Shown: positions 43,511-52,066, counted from the first letter of the stretch. The stretch is 64,000 nt of DNA from Rummeliibacillus pycnus_A (GCF_044359855.1 NZ_CP132291.1:1984001-2048000), one strand, 5' to 3'. Translations and numbers: made by a program. Notes: generated from the letters alone by a model not told the origin.

Positions 43511-43598
43511 TTCAATAGATTTATTACTACAAGAATTGTTCATTAACTCTCCCCTCCCCTTCTGCATAAAATACTAAGGAGATTTTGAGGTAATTACA

Positions 43599-43733
43599 TT
43601 GATTCATAAAGTTAAATCAGGAGAATCACTTTACAAAATTGCAAATGGCTTCAGCATGCAACTTTCCATTAAACACAAATGCCTCCCATCAATTTATACA
43701 AATATCCTTTTCATAGGTCAGCCAATATATTAG
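43599..43733 (+). CDS. Single LysM-domain mini-ORF or remnant, 44 residues
   Basis: TTG behind GAGGT (7-base spacing) opens a 44-codon frame: IHKVKSGESLYKIANGFSM ... ILFIGQPIY. This is one LysM peptidoglycan-binding module from first strand to the GQ-x-IY end, with a degraded centre (KHKCLPSIYTN replaces the usual L-x-x-x-N core). No signal peptide is present. It could be a real small protein, a remnant of a longer LysM enzyme, or a decayed gene. A Cys and Lys-rich centre argue for decay. Confidence 0.4.
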   Translation: MIHKVKSGESLYKIANGFSMQLSIKHKCLPSIYTNILFIGQPIY

Positions 43734-43946
43734 AACTTTCGTCACCATATTTACTTTCTAACTACGACAGTCCTTCTTACAGCTTAAGCTTTTAAATAAC
43801 TAATTGTTTTTTCTAGGCAACAAAACAATCTCCTTAAAAGTCCATTTACAACTCGTCAAGTATAGGAAGAAGAACTACTAGCTATACTATGGAAAAATAC
43901 AATTTTTCTGCTGGAAATCGGAATTGAAGAGTAGGAGGAAATACTT

Positions 43947-45620
43947 TTGACTAAAAATAAGAATTTGTTATCCATATACGCCTTAGGTGGTATAAACGAA
44001 ATTGGCAAAAATATGTATGCAATTCAATATGCAGACGATATTATCATTGTTGACTGTGGTGGGAAATTTCCTGATGAAAGTTTATTAGGAATTGATTTAA
44101 TCATTCCCGATATTACTTATTTGCTAGAAAATAAGGATAAGGTTCGTGCTTTAATTGTTACACATGGACATGAGGATCATATTGGTGGAATCCCCTACTT
44201 CTTAAAAAAATTAAATGTGCCTATTTATGCAACTCGATTTACTCTTGGATTAATTGAAATAAAACTAAAAGAGCATAAAATCATTAGGGAAACGGAGTTG
44301 ATACAAATTGACTCTAATTCAGATTTAGATTTTGGTAATATTACCGTAACCTTTTTCAAAACAAGTCATAGTATTCCTGATTGCCTTGGTATTGTCTTTC
44401 ATACACCTGAAGGAGTTGTCGTTCATACGGGTGACTTCAAATTCGATTTAACTCCTGTGAATGATCAATGTTCTGACATTCATAAAATGGCAGAAATCGG
44501 TGAGAATGGCGTATTAGTTCTCATCTCTGAAAGTACAAATGCAGAACGCCCTGGTTCAACACCATCTGAGATGTTAGTTGGAAAACATATTGATGAAGCT
44601 TTTTTAGGAGCTAAAAGAAAAATTATTATCTCTACATTTGCTTCTAACGTCAATCGTGTTCAACAAATAGTTGATGCAACAAAAATGACAAGTCGAAAAC
44701 TTGCTTTACTTGGGCGAAGTATGGTTAATGTAGTATCCGTAGCCATTGAACGCGGTTATTTAAATGTTCCACCTGGTATGCTGATTGATGCCCGTAAAGC
44801 AATGAAGCTTCCTCCTGAAGAAGTTGTAGTCCTTTGCACTGGTAGCCAGGGTGAACCACTTGCCGCTCTTTCTCGTATGTCCAATTCAGATAACCGAGAT
44901 GTACAAATTTTACCTGACGACACCGTCATTTTATCCGCTTCTCCTATCCCTGGAAATGAAAAAGACGTTTCACGTATCGTGGACAACCTATTCCAACTAG
45001 GTGCAAAAGTAATTTACGGTTCTTCAAGTATTACCGGTATGCATGTTTCTGGACATGGCTATCAAGAAGATTTAAAACTCATGCTTACTTTAATGAAACC
45101 GAAATACTTTATCCCTATACATGGGGAATTTAGAATGTTATATATTCATCGTGAATTAGCTGCATCTGTTGGTGTTGCAAGAGAAAATACATTCATTATT
45201 AAAAATGGGGATGTAGTTGATATTGAAAACGCGGAAGCTCGCCAAACACGTAAAATTCCGGCTGGCGATACGTATGTTGATAGTGTTGATATTGGTGAAG
45301 TTGGAGAAATCGTATTACGTGACCGTAAACAGCTTTCCGAAGATGGGATGCTCGTTATTGTTTTAACTATAAGTAAAACAGATGGATCTATTATTTCTGA
45401 ACCAGATACGATTTCACGTGGATTTGTCTATGCAAAGGACTTCGAAAATCTCTTAAGAAATGTTAATCGTTTAGTCGTAGCAACCGTTAATGACATACAA
45501 GAAGAGGAGGCAAAACAATGGAATATAGTCAAAAGAAAAGTAAAAAAAGCAGTTGGTCAATATTTGTTCACTCAAACGAGAAGAAAACCAATGATCTTAC
45601 CAATTATCATTGAAATATAA
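43947..45620 (+). CDS. Ribonuclease J family protein (additional RNase J paralogue)
   Basis: A 557-residue metallo-beta-lactamase/beta-CASP nuclease with the intact motif THGHEDHIGG (His73, His75, Asp77, His78), HTGDFKFD, HVSGHG and the ending KPMILPIIIEI. RNase J enzymes degrade and mature RNA by 5'-3' exo- and endonuclease action. The active site is of the J1 type, yet segments such as ESTNAERPGSTPSEM look more like J2. The rpoY (epsilon) gene that usually precedes rnjA is absent, so this is probably an extra copy. The TTG start follows GGAGGA. Confidence 0.85.
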   Translation: MTKNKNLLSIYALGGINEIGKNMYAIQYADDIIIVDCGGKFPDESLLGIDLIIPDITYLLENKDKVRALIVTHGHEDHIGGIPYFLKKLNVPIYATRFTLGLIEIKLKEHKIIRETELIQIDSNSDLDFGNITVTFFKTSHSIPDCLGIVFHTPEGVVVHTGDFKFDLTPVNDQCSDIHKMAEIGENGVLVLISESTNAERPGSTPSEMLVGKHIDEAFLGAKRKIIISTFASNVNRVQQIVDATKMTSRKLALLGRSMVNVVSVAIERGYLNVPPGMLIDARKAMKLPPEEVVVLCTGSQGEPLAALSRMSNSDNRDVQILPDDTVILSASPIPGNEKDVSRIVDNLFQLGAKVIYGSSSITGMHVSGHGYQEDLKLMLTLMKPKYFIPIHGEFRMLYIHRELAASVGVARENTFIIKNGDVVDIENAEARQTRKIPAGDTYVDSVDIGEVGEIVLRDRKQLSEDGMLVIVLTISKTDGSIISEPDTISRGFVYAKDFENLLRNVNRLVVATVNDIQEEEAKQWNIVKRKVKKAVGQYLFTQTRRKPMILPIIIEI

Positions 45621-45627
45621 TAAAGTA

Positions 45628-45751
45628 AAACTTCAATCAGTGGTTTTTCCCACTTATTGTTAGTTGAACCTATCGGGCTTTTACGGGCAGTTATTCCCAA
45701 CCTATACTTCTTCGATTTTCCTAAAACAGTGAGGTGGGGGTTACTGCCCTG
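45628..45751. repeat. Hairpin-rich repeat element, copy A (degenerate)
   Basis: Shares with the element at 54.77 kb the opening AAACTTCAATCAGTGG, the block GAACCTATCGGGCTTTTACG (45666-45685) and a long imperfect inverted repeat GGGCAGTTATTCCCAACCT ... GAGGTGGGGGTTACTGCCC. It directly follows the RNase J gene and lacks the central small hairpins present in copy B. Confidence 0.65.
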
Positions 45752-45856
45752 TTTATTCGCTCTATGTTTCTATTTATTCGCCCTTTTACTCTGTTTATTC
45801 GCTGTTTCTATCCATTTATTCGCTTTTTTTTGAATTGTATTCGCTCTCTCAGCAAT
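45752..45856. repeat. Tandem array, five units of exactly 21 nt with TTTATTCGC core
   Basis: TTTATTCGC occurs at 45752, 45773, 45794 and 45815, and TGTATTCGC at 45836: five units spaced by exactly 21 bases. The other 12 bases of each unit vary but stay T/C-rich. The array lies between the hairpin element and the terminator of the converging Rieske gene and has no start codon or ribosome site of its own. Confidence 0.75.
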
Positions 45857-45873
45857 TTACGTCCACATTGCTG

Positions 45874-45921
45874 GAAAAAATGCTCTTCATTATTCTGTGC
45901 ATAACGAATAATGAAGAGCAT
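45874..45921 (-). terminator. Terminator after Rieske oxygenase gene
   Basis: ATGCTCTTCATTATTC / GAATAATGAAGAGCAT, a perfect 16-bp stem followed on the minus strand by TTTTTT. Confidence 0.88.
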
Positions 45922-45963
45922 TTGATATTTATAACTCACTATTTATTATCAAATAAAGTATTT

Positions 45964-46938
45964 TTATTCTACCCCTAAAGTAACGCCAAGCTTTTTCAAG
46001 TATTGTCTGTAAGCAATACTTAATCGATCAAATCTTAAAGATAGTTCAACTTGTAGATCCAGTGGTAATTCTTCAGGTTTTTGATTTTCAACAATAGGCT
46101 TGTCCTGTGCGAAAATCATATCTTGAAATTCAACGATTTCTTCATCTGTTTGACCAGTTTCATAATCGAAAGAAAGGATACCATATGCAATTGATTTGCA
46201 TTCTTCAATAGGTAAAATTGTTAGCAAGATTGTCATCTTCATGTCGTTCTCAGGTTCACGTTTTGTGAAGCGAACCGTCATTGGACGAAGTACTTCATAC
46301 GTATAAAGAACATCCTTTGCCACACCAGTACCATCTGGATCTGGTTGGTAAATAATAATTTCATCAGTATAAATTCTTTCACCGTCAGTATTGACTTTAT
46401 AATCATTAATTTCTGGCTTTTCTTGAATACCAAGATATCCTTCATGAACAAATGCTAGATGGCTAACATCTAAGAAATTTTCTACTATACGAGGAGGATT
46501 TGCATTGACCTCTTGTGGTCCCCAAAGGACATTGCGGAAATTAGAATCATTATATTCAGGATATTCGAAGAAATCTGGATTATTATTATTTAAATTTACC
46601 CATACAAAGCCATAAGCAACTTTACAACCAAACTTAAAGACTTTTGCTTTTGGGGTAATAGATTTGCCGTCAGGAAGTTGCGGAATCTTCGTACATTTCC
46701 CTTCAGAGTTGTATTCCCAACCATGATAAGGACATACGAGATTTCCATCTTTTACACAGCCTAATGAAAGAGCAGCACCTCGATGAATACATAAATCCTT
46801 AAAAGCATGGATACCTTGTTCGTTTTTATATAGAACAACTCTTTCACCTAAGATCATCACTTGTAATGGTTTTTCTTCAACTTCCTCTTCCTTACAAGCA
46901 ACGATCCAATCACTGCGTAACACTTGATCTTCTATCAT
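45964..46938 (-). CDS. Rieske [2Fe-2S] non-haem iron oxygenase, VanA/HpxD-like
   Basis: A 324-residue oxygenase alpha subunit. The Rieske cluster ligands are Cys50 and His52 (CIHRG) and Cys69 and His72 (CPYHGW); the mononuclear iron site follows in ENFLDVSHLAFVHEG. Such enzymes use O2 and electrons from a separate reductase for hydroxylation or demethylation of ring compounds. No reductase gene is adjacent. It is divergent from a purine/pyrimidine-type permease, which suggests a nucleobase-like substrate, comparable to HpxD or methylxanthine demethylases; this is inference. Confidence 0.82.
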   Translation of the reverse strand: MIEDQVLRSDWIVACKEEEVEEKPLQVMILGERVVLYKNEQGIHAFKDLCIHRGAALSLGCVKDGNLVCPYHGWEYNSEGKCTKIPQLPDGKSITPKAKVFKFGCKVAYGFVWVNLNNNNPDFFEYPEYNDSNFRNVLWGPQEVNANPPRIVENFLDVSHLAFVHEGYLGIQEKPEINDYKVNTDGERIYTDEIIIYQPDPDGTGVAKDVLYTYEVLRPMTVRFTKREPENDMKMTILLTILPIEECKSIAYGILSFDYETGQTDEEIVEFQDMIFAQDKPIVENQKPEELPLDLQVELSLRFDRLSIAYRQYLKKLGVTLGVE

Positions 46939-47054
46939 ATCTTCACTTCTCTCTTGTTTATTCTTTAGTTATATTTTATAAAGTTTAAAAAACAAAATCA
47001 ATAAAAATACGAACAATTTTTATATTTAATTTTAAATTATACGCATTTTAGGTA

Positions 47055-47083
47055 TTTACATAGGATTTATAGTTCATTATAAT
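47055..47083 (+). promoter_or_regulatory. Sigma-A promoter for nucleobase permease gene
   Basis: TTTACA, 17 bases, TATAAT; transcription would begin near 47090, about 110 bases before the GTG start. Confidence 0.55.
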
Positions 47084-47100
47084 TCAAGTATGGTTTTTAA

Positions 47101-47110
47101 ACCGAACAAT
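47101..47110 (+). promoter_or_regulatory. PurBox-like sequence downstream of permease promoter
   Basis: ACCGAACAAT matches the core of the Bacillus/Lactococcus PurBox (CCGAAC-x-x-T). A weaker relative, ACGAACAATT, occurs at about 47009. The two are in the same orientation and 92 bases apart, unlike the closely spaced inverted pair of Bacillus subtilis PurR operators. Confidence 0.3.
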
Positions 47111-47201
47111 CAAAAAGAAGAAAACTCTAATATTTCAAGCTCTATAGATTAAATTTAATAGGCGGCATTTATTTTTTTTATAACTGGAGGAGAAAATACC
47201 C

Positions 47202-48542
47202 GTGAAACAGCATAATGAAAATCCGAACATTATGATTGGTATCGATGAGAAGATCAATTGGAGAAAGGCATTTCTATTAGGTTTGCAGCATGTACTAGCA
47301 ATGGATTTATACATCGCTCCAATTATTATCGCAGGACTTTTATCATTGAGTACATCTAATACAACTTTCTTTATTCAAATGTGTTTTTTAGCAGCAGGAG
47401 TTGCAACACTTATTCAAACAATTGGTGGACTTAAATTGCCAGTTGTACAAGGCCCCTCCTATGTTCCGATTGGTGCATTAGCAGCTATTGGTGGAAAACT
47501 TGGACTGGGTGCAGTTTTTGGTAGTCTTCTTCCAGGAGCATTAATCATCGCACTTCTTGGTTATCCTTTAAAATGGTTTGCAAAAGCTGTGAATAAGTTC
47601 ATCCCGCCTTTAGTAGGTGGAACTGTTATTGTTATTGTAGGAATATCTTTAATGCCAAGTGCATTTAAAAGTATTTATACAGCACCCGGAAATGTAGGTC
47701 ATAATGTTTTAATTGCCTTTGTCTCTGCAGCAGTTTTAGTTACTTTCATGCTATTAGGACGAAAAGCAAAAGCCTTGGGTACATTTTTCCGTCTGACTTC
47801 TGTAATCTTAGCTATTGTTATTGGAACAATTACAGCATCATTTTTTGGCGAGGTAGATTTCTCCTCTGTAAAAGATGCCGCTTGGTTTTCTCTACCTAGC
47901 TTTTTCCCATTTGGAAAACCTGTTTTTGATTTACAAGCTATTTTAACGATGACTTTCATTTATTTAGTTATATTAGTTGAAACAACAGGAACTTGGTTCG
48001 TGGTATCAACTGTTACTGATAGTAAGTTAGATAAAAAGAGATTGAATCGTGGAGCTGTTGGTGAAGGAATCGGTTGTTTCGTAGGATCACTATTTGGTGG
48101 TACTCCTATGACTGGTTATTCTTCTAATGCAGGTATTATAGCTATCACAAAAGTGGCAAGTAAAAGAGCTATCATCAGTGCGGGTATTATCCTAATCATT
48201 TTAGGCTTAATACCTAAATTATCAGCAATCATAACATGTGTTCCTATCACAGTTATTAATGGTATTTTTGGTATCGTTTGTGTCGCTATTGTTATGAATG
48301 GATTAAAAGTAATCCAAAATATTGTCATCAATGATCGTAATATGATGGTCATTGGATTACCGATCTTATTAACAATCGGTACAATCGTTCTTCCAGCAGA
48401 AATTCTTAACAGTGTACCACCGTTTGTGAATTATATCTTGTCTTCAGGTACAGCTGTAGGTGCTCTTGCTGCGTTAATTCTAAATCTGGTAATTCCTGAA
48501 CAGGATGCTAAAGTACCAAAGATGAAAGAATCCCACAATTAA
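47202..48542 (+). CDS. NCS2-family nucleobase:cation symporter (purine/xanthine-uracil type permease)
   Basis: A 446-residue transporter with about 14 hydrophobic segments. The NCS2 substrate motif appears as VQGPSYVPIGALAAIGG (Q/E-x-P in helix 3) with LVETTGTWFVV and GGTPMTGYSSNAGII in the second half. It would import a purine, pyrimidine or related base with a cation. The GTG start follows GGAGGAG. It is divergent from the Rieske oxygenase gene, 263 bases apart, with a PurBox-like site between. Confidence 0.85.
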   Translation: MKQHNENPNIMIGIDEKINWRKAFLLGLQHVLAMDLYIAPIIIAGLLSLSTSNTTFFIQMCFLAAGVATLIQTIGGLKLPVVQGPSYVPIGALAAIGGKLGLGAVFGSLLPGALIIALLGYPLKWFAKAVNKFIPPLVGGTVIVIVGISLMPSAFKSIYTAPGNVGHNVLIAFVSAAVLVTFMLLGRKAKALGTFFRLTSVILAIVIGTITASFFGEVDFSSVKDAAWFSLPSFFPFGKPVFDLQAILTMTFIYLVILVETTGTWFVVSTVTDSKLDKKRLNRGAVGEGIGCFVGSLFGGTPMTGYSSNAGIIAITKVASKRAIISAGIILIILGLIPKLSAIITCVPITVINGIFGIVCVAIVMNGLKVIQNIVINDRNMMVIGLPILLTIGTIVLPAEILNSVPPFVNYILSSGTAVGALAALILNLVIPEQDAKVPKMKESHN

Positions 48543-48566
48543 TGAAAAATAAGCGTCTTTAATAAT

Positions 48567-48608
48567 GAAAAAGGTTGATTCAAAAATAAATTTGAATCAA
48601 CCTTTTAT
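48567..48608 (+). terminator. Terminator after nucleobase permease gene
   Basis: AAAGGTTGATTCAA ... TTGAATCAACCTTT, a perfect 14-bp stem followed by T residues. Confidence 0.85.
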
Positions 48609-48653
48609 TATTTTTAGTCATTTAAGCTAAGCTCTCGCAAGCACAGTTATTCA

Positions 48654-49259
48654 TTATTCTAACTCTATGTTGGATTTCTTTTTCAAAAACAAATAAACGA
48701 TTATCGTTATAATCAGAACTATTACTAAAAGTGGGTATACATGATATTTTGAAAGATAAAATCCAATTTTATGCCATTCTTCACCAAGAATTTTACCTAA
48801 AGTGATAAATGTAATGCTCCATAAAAGTGCACCTGTATAGGCATAACCTACGAATTTTTTAAATGGGTATTTATCTATAGCAGCTATATAGGCAGTAAGA
48901 TGACGCACTCCAGGGATAAAATAGCCGATTAATAATAAAACCGGTCCGATTTTATTGAACAACGCACCCGTTTTATCAATTTTAGCTTCTGTAATGTGGA
49001 ATTTAGGGCCAAACTTTTTCAATAATGGCAATCCAAATTTATAGCCAATAAAATAACTAATCGAAATTCCTCCCGTTGCCCCTATAAAGGCACTAGTCAA
49101 TGAAATTATGTACGATAGTTTGCCTTGGAACACATTATATCCTACATATGTTAAAAGAACTTCATCAGGTATAGGAACTCCAATAATTCCCCCAATAAGT
49201 ACGATGATGATGCCAAAGTACCCGTAATGTTCTATTAAATAATCCAAATGCTGCTCCAC
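48654..49259 (-). CDS. DedA family integral membrane protein
   Basis: A 201-residue DedA/SNARE-associated family protein with amphipathic and membrane helices; the signatures GGIIGVPIPDEVLL and GYFIPGVRHLTAYIA are typical. Several DedA proteins flip undecaprenyl phosphate or phospholipids across the membrane; whether this one does is unknown. Monocistronic. Confidence 0.87.
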   Translation of the reverse strand: MEQHLDYLIEHYGYFGIIIVLIGGIIGVPIPDEVLLTYVGYNVFQGKLSYIISLTSAFIGATGGISISYFIGYKFGLPLLKKFGPKFHITEAKIDKTGALFNKIGPVLLLIGYFIPGVRHLTAYIAAIDKYPFKKFVGYAYTGALLWSITFITLGKILGEEWHKIGFYLSKYHVYPLLVIVLIITIIVYLFLKKKSNIELE

Positions 49260-49537
49260 TTAACATCCCACCCGAATCCATATTCTTACTTTCTAATCAG
49301 TCGATTGAATTTTAGCATCCTTTATTTAATTTAGATTGTAAAATACATAATGTAAAGTAAATGCTTTTATTACGTATGATGAATGCAATAATTTTTTTAA
49401 TGCATTCTTATCTGAGTAAACGACATCGGCTGACCTTAAGTAATCAAAGGCGAACGAAGAGCTTCTTCGATTTGACTGGTGCAAACGTAATCTTGTATAG
49501 AAACTGATATTCATCAATTGTTATACAAAGCCTAAAA
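49260..49537. other. Intergenic region between dedA and AraC-type regulator
   Basis: Short frames on the minus strand (about 60 codons) lack ribosome sites and recognisable motifs; I see no supportable gene or RNA. Confidence 0.35.
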
Positions 49538-49574
49538 TAAAGAAACTCATCAAAAATTGATGAGTTTCTTGTGC
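49538..49574 (-). terminator. Terminator after AraC-type regulator gene
   Basis: AAGAAACTCATCAA / TTGATGAGTTTCTT, a perfect 14-bp stem with a 3-base loop followed on the minus strand by T-rich sequence. Confidence 0.85.
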
Positions 49575-49591
49575 TCCTTTTTATACATCTC

Positions 49592-50440
49592 TTACTTAAT
49601 AGGAATCCATATTTCCGAATAATAATCATCACTTGATGGATTTCCTTCTCCATAAACTTCTAACTCAGGTGTTTCAGCTAATTCATACGGATGAGAAGGA
49701 AGCCATTCTTGGAATATCTTTTGCCACATGATCGGCATGGCATCTGGCATTGCACCATGTACTTCGAAAATTGCCCATTTAGATGCAGGTACTGTATAGG
49801 TTTCGAAATCCCCAGTATATTCACTGTCGTGACTAGCGGCAATCCAATAATCCATAATATCTTTTGAGGTTACTTCGCAAATACCTATTAATCCTTGGAC
49901 TGTTCCATCAATTAACACTGCTAATTGACCGCTCGTACCATCTTGGTTTACATCTTGCCAAAATCGAGCTATCTTTGGAGACTGCTCCCCATTTACACAT
50001 GAAAAAGTACGTTTTACGCCTACCACCTGAAAACTGTCCTTTTCGATAATCTTATAATTCATCGGTTCTGCCCCTTTCAACTGTATTTGTATCACAAGTT
50101 TATTATAGGAATGAATCATATTGGAGTGATTTCTTGCATCTGTTGGCTTTATACCATGTTGCTTTCGAAAAGCTTTAGCAAATGCTTCTGGTGTCTCGTA
50201 GCCATACTTGTATGCTATATCGATTATTCGGCAATCCGTTTCTGCTATTTCTTGAGCTGCCAATGTTAATCGTCTCCCTCTTATATACTCTCCTAAAGTA
50301 ATTCCCGTTAAAAGTGAAAATGCTCGTTGAAAATGGAAAGAGGAAGAATGTGCAACACTTGCCACTTGTTCAAACTGTAAATCTCTTGTCAAATTCACCT
50401 CGATATAATCAATTGCTTGCTGAATGGATTGTAGCCACAT
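49592..50440 (-). CDS. AraC-family transcriptional regulator with GyrI-like effector domain
   Basis: A 282-residue regulator. Residues 1-100 form an AraC DNA-binding domain (FEQVASVAHSSSFHFQRAF and IIDIAYKYGYETPEAFAKAF, the two helix-turn-helix units). Residues 125-282 are a GyrI-like ligand-binding domain (YKIIEKDSFQVVGVKR at its start, and ASKWAIFEVHG ... YSEIWIPIK). This N-to-C order is that of the Rob/BltR-like regulators that answer to small hydrophobic compounds. No obvious target gene is adjacent. Confidence 0.87.
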   Translation of the reverse strand: MWLQSIQQAIDYIEVNLTRDLQFEQVASVAHSSSFHFQRAFSLLTGITLGEYIRGRRLTLAAQEIAETDCRIIDIAYKYGYETPEAFAKAFRKQHGIKPTDARNHSNMIHSYNKLVIQIQLKGAEPMNYKIIEKDSFQVVGVKRTFSCVNGEQSPKIARFWQDVNQDGTSGQLAVLIDGTVQGLIGICEVTSKDIMDYWIAASHDSEYTGDFETYTVPASKWAIFEVHGAMPDAMPIMWQKIFQEWLPSHPYELAETPELEVYGEGNPSSDDYYSEIWIPIK

Positions 50441-50526
50441 GTTATGATTTCACTCCCTATACGTATATTAAAGATTCTAGATGAAATATGCTGGTCATTT
50501 ATTGCTTTGTTTGGACAGTAATTAAT

Positions 50527-50715
50527 TTACTCTCTATAATTTCCAATGCAATTTTGACAAATACAATATTTCCCCTTCAGTTCTTTAGGAACCAATTCAA
50601 TAACTTCTTTTGGAATATTTTCTTTCATGCACCAACATTGATATTGTTCATCTGTACCAACCATACAATGGCTTTCCTCACCACATATCGGACAATTCTT
50701 TTTATCCAGTTGCAA
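50527..50715 (-). CDS. Cysteine-rich CWC-type zinc-ribbon protein, 62 residues
   Basis: A 62-residue protein with paired cysteine motifs CPICG, CWCM and CICQNC, the pattern of the cysteine-rich CWC family, probably binding zinc. The start is TTG with AAAGGAG 8 bases upstream. Function unknown. Confidence 0.75.
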   Translation of the reverse strand: MQLDKKNCPICGEESHCMVGTDEQYQCWCMKENIPKEVIELVPKELKGKYCICQNCIGNYRE

Positions 50716-51043
50716 ATTTTACACTCCTTTCAACAGCAGCAAACTTCCTTTTCTAATCAATTTATCCATACATAAATTCTACCAAAACTTAGAATTCCCT
50801 TTTAATAAATTCTAATTATAAAAAAGAGACAAAAACACTTTATCCGTTAGCCCTATCTCCTCAGAAAAAATCTATATATCACTACTTTGTATGTAAAGAT
50901 AGCACCTCTTTTAATGAAGCATATTAATAACACTTCTCTCATATGATGAAATGCATCACTTATAATTTCACCTTTTACATAGCGAATTCCAAGGATTTTC
51001 ATTGGATAGTAAGAAAGGTACGAAACCTATAAATAAACAAAAC
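50716..51043. other. Intergenic region downstream of START-domain gene
   Basis: No ORF with a ribosome site, no repeat and no RNA fold recognised. Confidence 0.35.
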
Positions 51044-51080
51044 AAAAAAGCCTAATTTCTTTAGAAATTGGCCCTTTTAT
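51044..51080 (-). terminator. Terminator after AHSA1-like gene
   Basis: Minus strand GCCAATTTC-TAAA-GAAATTAGGC followed by TTTTTT. Confidence 0.7.
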
Positions 51081-51089
51081 GGTTATCGG

Positions 51090-51527
51090 CTAATCCAACA
51101 CTAATGCACTTCTTAATTGGTAGACCCCAAATTCTAGATATCCTTTTAAGCAGGTCAACATATATACCCAGCCCTCTTTATTTTCTAGTATTCGGTTTAC
51201 AAAATCATCATCGTTTTCTTCAAAGCCTTCTTCAATTATTTCAATAATTGTACTCATTTGATTTATTTTATCGAGAGTAATGGTTACAATATGCCCTTCT
51301 CTATCTTCGCCCCATTGAAAAACAATTTTTTCATTTTCTATAATTTCTAGTATCTTCAATTCTAGTTGAGCATTGTACTCATCATATCTTACCGTAATGA
51401 TCTTGCCCTGTTCCCATCTTTCAGAGCTCGATGAGAACCAAAATCCCCCTATTTTTGATGGGTCTACAAATGCTTCAAAAACTTCATTTGCTGGTTTTAA
51501 TATTTTCATTTTCGTAAGGTTATTCAT
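51090..51527 (-). CDS. SRPBCC/AHSA1-type (START-like) domain protein
   Basis: A 145-residue helix-grip protein: KPANEVFEAFVDPSKIGGFWF at the start and the C-terminal GWVYMLTCLKGYLEFG are typical of AHSA1-like proteins that bind hydrophobic ligands. No enzymatic residues are evident. Function unknown. Confidence 0.8.
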   Translation of the reverse strand: MNNLTKMKILKPANEVFEAFVDPSKIGGFWFSSSSERWEQGKIITVRYDEYNAQLELKILEIIENEKIVFQWGEDREGHIVTITLDKINQMSTIIEIIEEGFEENDDDFVNRILENKEGWVYMLTCLKGYLEFGVYQLRSALVLD

Positions 51528-51667
51528 CCACTAAACTCCTCACTTTCAATAATGTAAATAATTTTACAATAGAAATGATTTTATAAGCAAATTCATAGGA
51601 TCGCTCGATAAATTGGAAAAACATGATAAAATATATATAAATTAGTTAAAATGGAGGCGATTAAATT

Positions 51668-52066
51668 ATGCAGTTGCAAAAAATTATAGAGGGGCAAGAG
51701 AGACAACCTAACTGTGATTTAACACTAGGATTAGAACTTAAAGAGGCAAAAGACGGTAAATCATTATGTATATGGAAAGCTGATGAACAATTACTTAATG
51801 GAAACCAAGTTATTATGGGTGGCTTTATAACCTCTGCAGCAGATATTGCAATGGCATATGCCATCGTATCCTTATTAAAAGATACACAATCGTTCTCGTC
51901 TATATCAATTAATTCAACATTCCATCGGCCTGCTTTTGTAGGGGAGATTACTGTGACAGCAAATATAAAAAAATTCGGGCGTAAAGTAGCATATGCAGAT
52001 GCTACTCTTTCTCAAAATAATAAGGTTATTGCAGATGTTACTTCTTCGATTATGATTCATGACTAA
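51668..52066 (+). CDS. paaI: PaaI-type hotdog-fold acyl-CoA thioesterase
   Basis: A 132-residue hotdog thioesterase. The family core ING/MGG-type turn appears as NGNQVIMGGFITSAADIAMAYA, with SISINSTFHRPAFVGEITVTA following. PaaI-type enzymes hydrolyse dead-end hydroxylated phenylacetyl-CoA and free CoA. It starts behind GGAGG and converges on paaX. Its position beside PaaX and the phenylacetate genes supports the role, though similar thioesterases serve other pathways. Confidence 0.75.
   Translation: MQLQKIIEGQERQPNCDLTLGLELKEAKDGKSLCIWKADEQLLNGNQVIMGGFITSAADIAMAYAIVSLLKDTQSFSSISINSTFHRPAFVGEITVTANIKKFGRKVAYADATLSQNNKVIADVTSSIMIHD

Noticed and set aside
45752..45856. CRISPR array
   Set aside because: Units are 21 bases in total with a 9-base core; CRISPR repeats are longer, spacers are about 30 bases or more, and no cas gene is present.
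46981..47200. Purine riboswitch upstream of the NCS2 permease
   Set aside because: The purine aptamer core (paired loops with TATNNC...) is not present; only PurBox-like sequence is seen.
49326..49653. Small minus-strand ORFs between dedA and the AraC-type regulator
   Set aside because: No ribosome sites, no recognisable domain; one overlaps the regulator gene in another frame.
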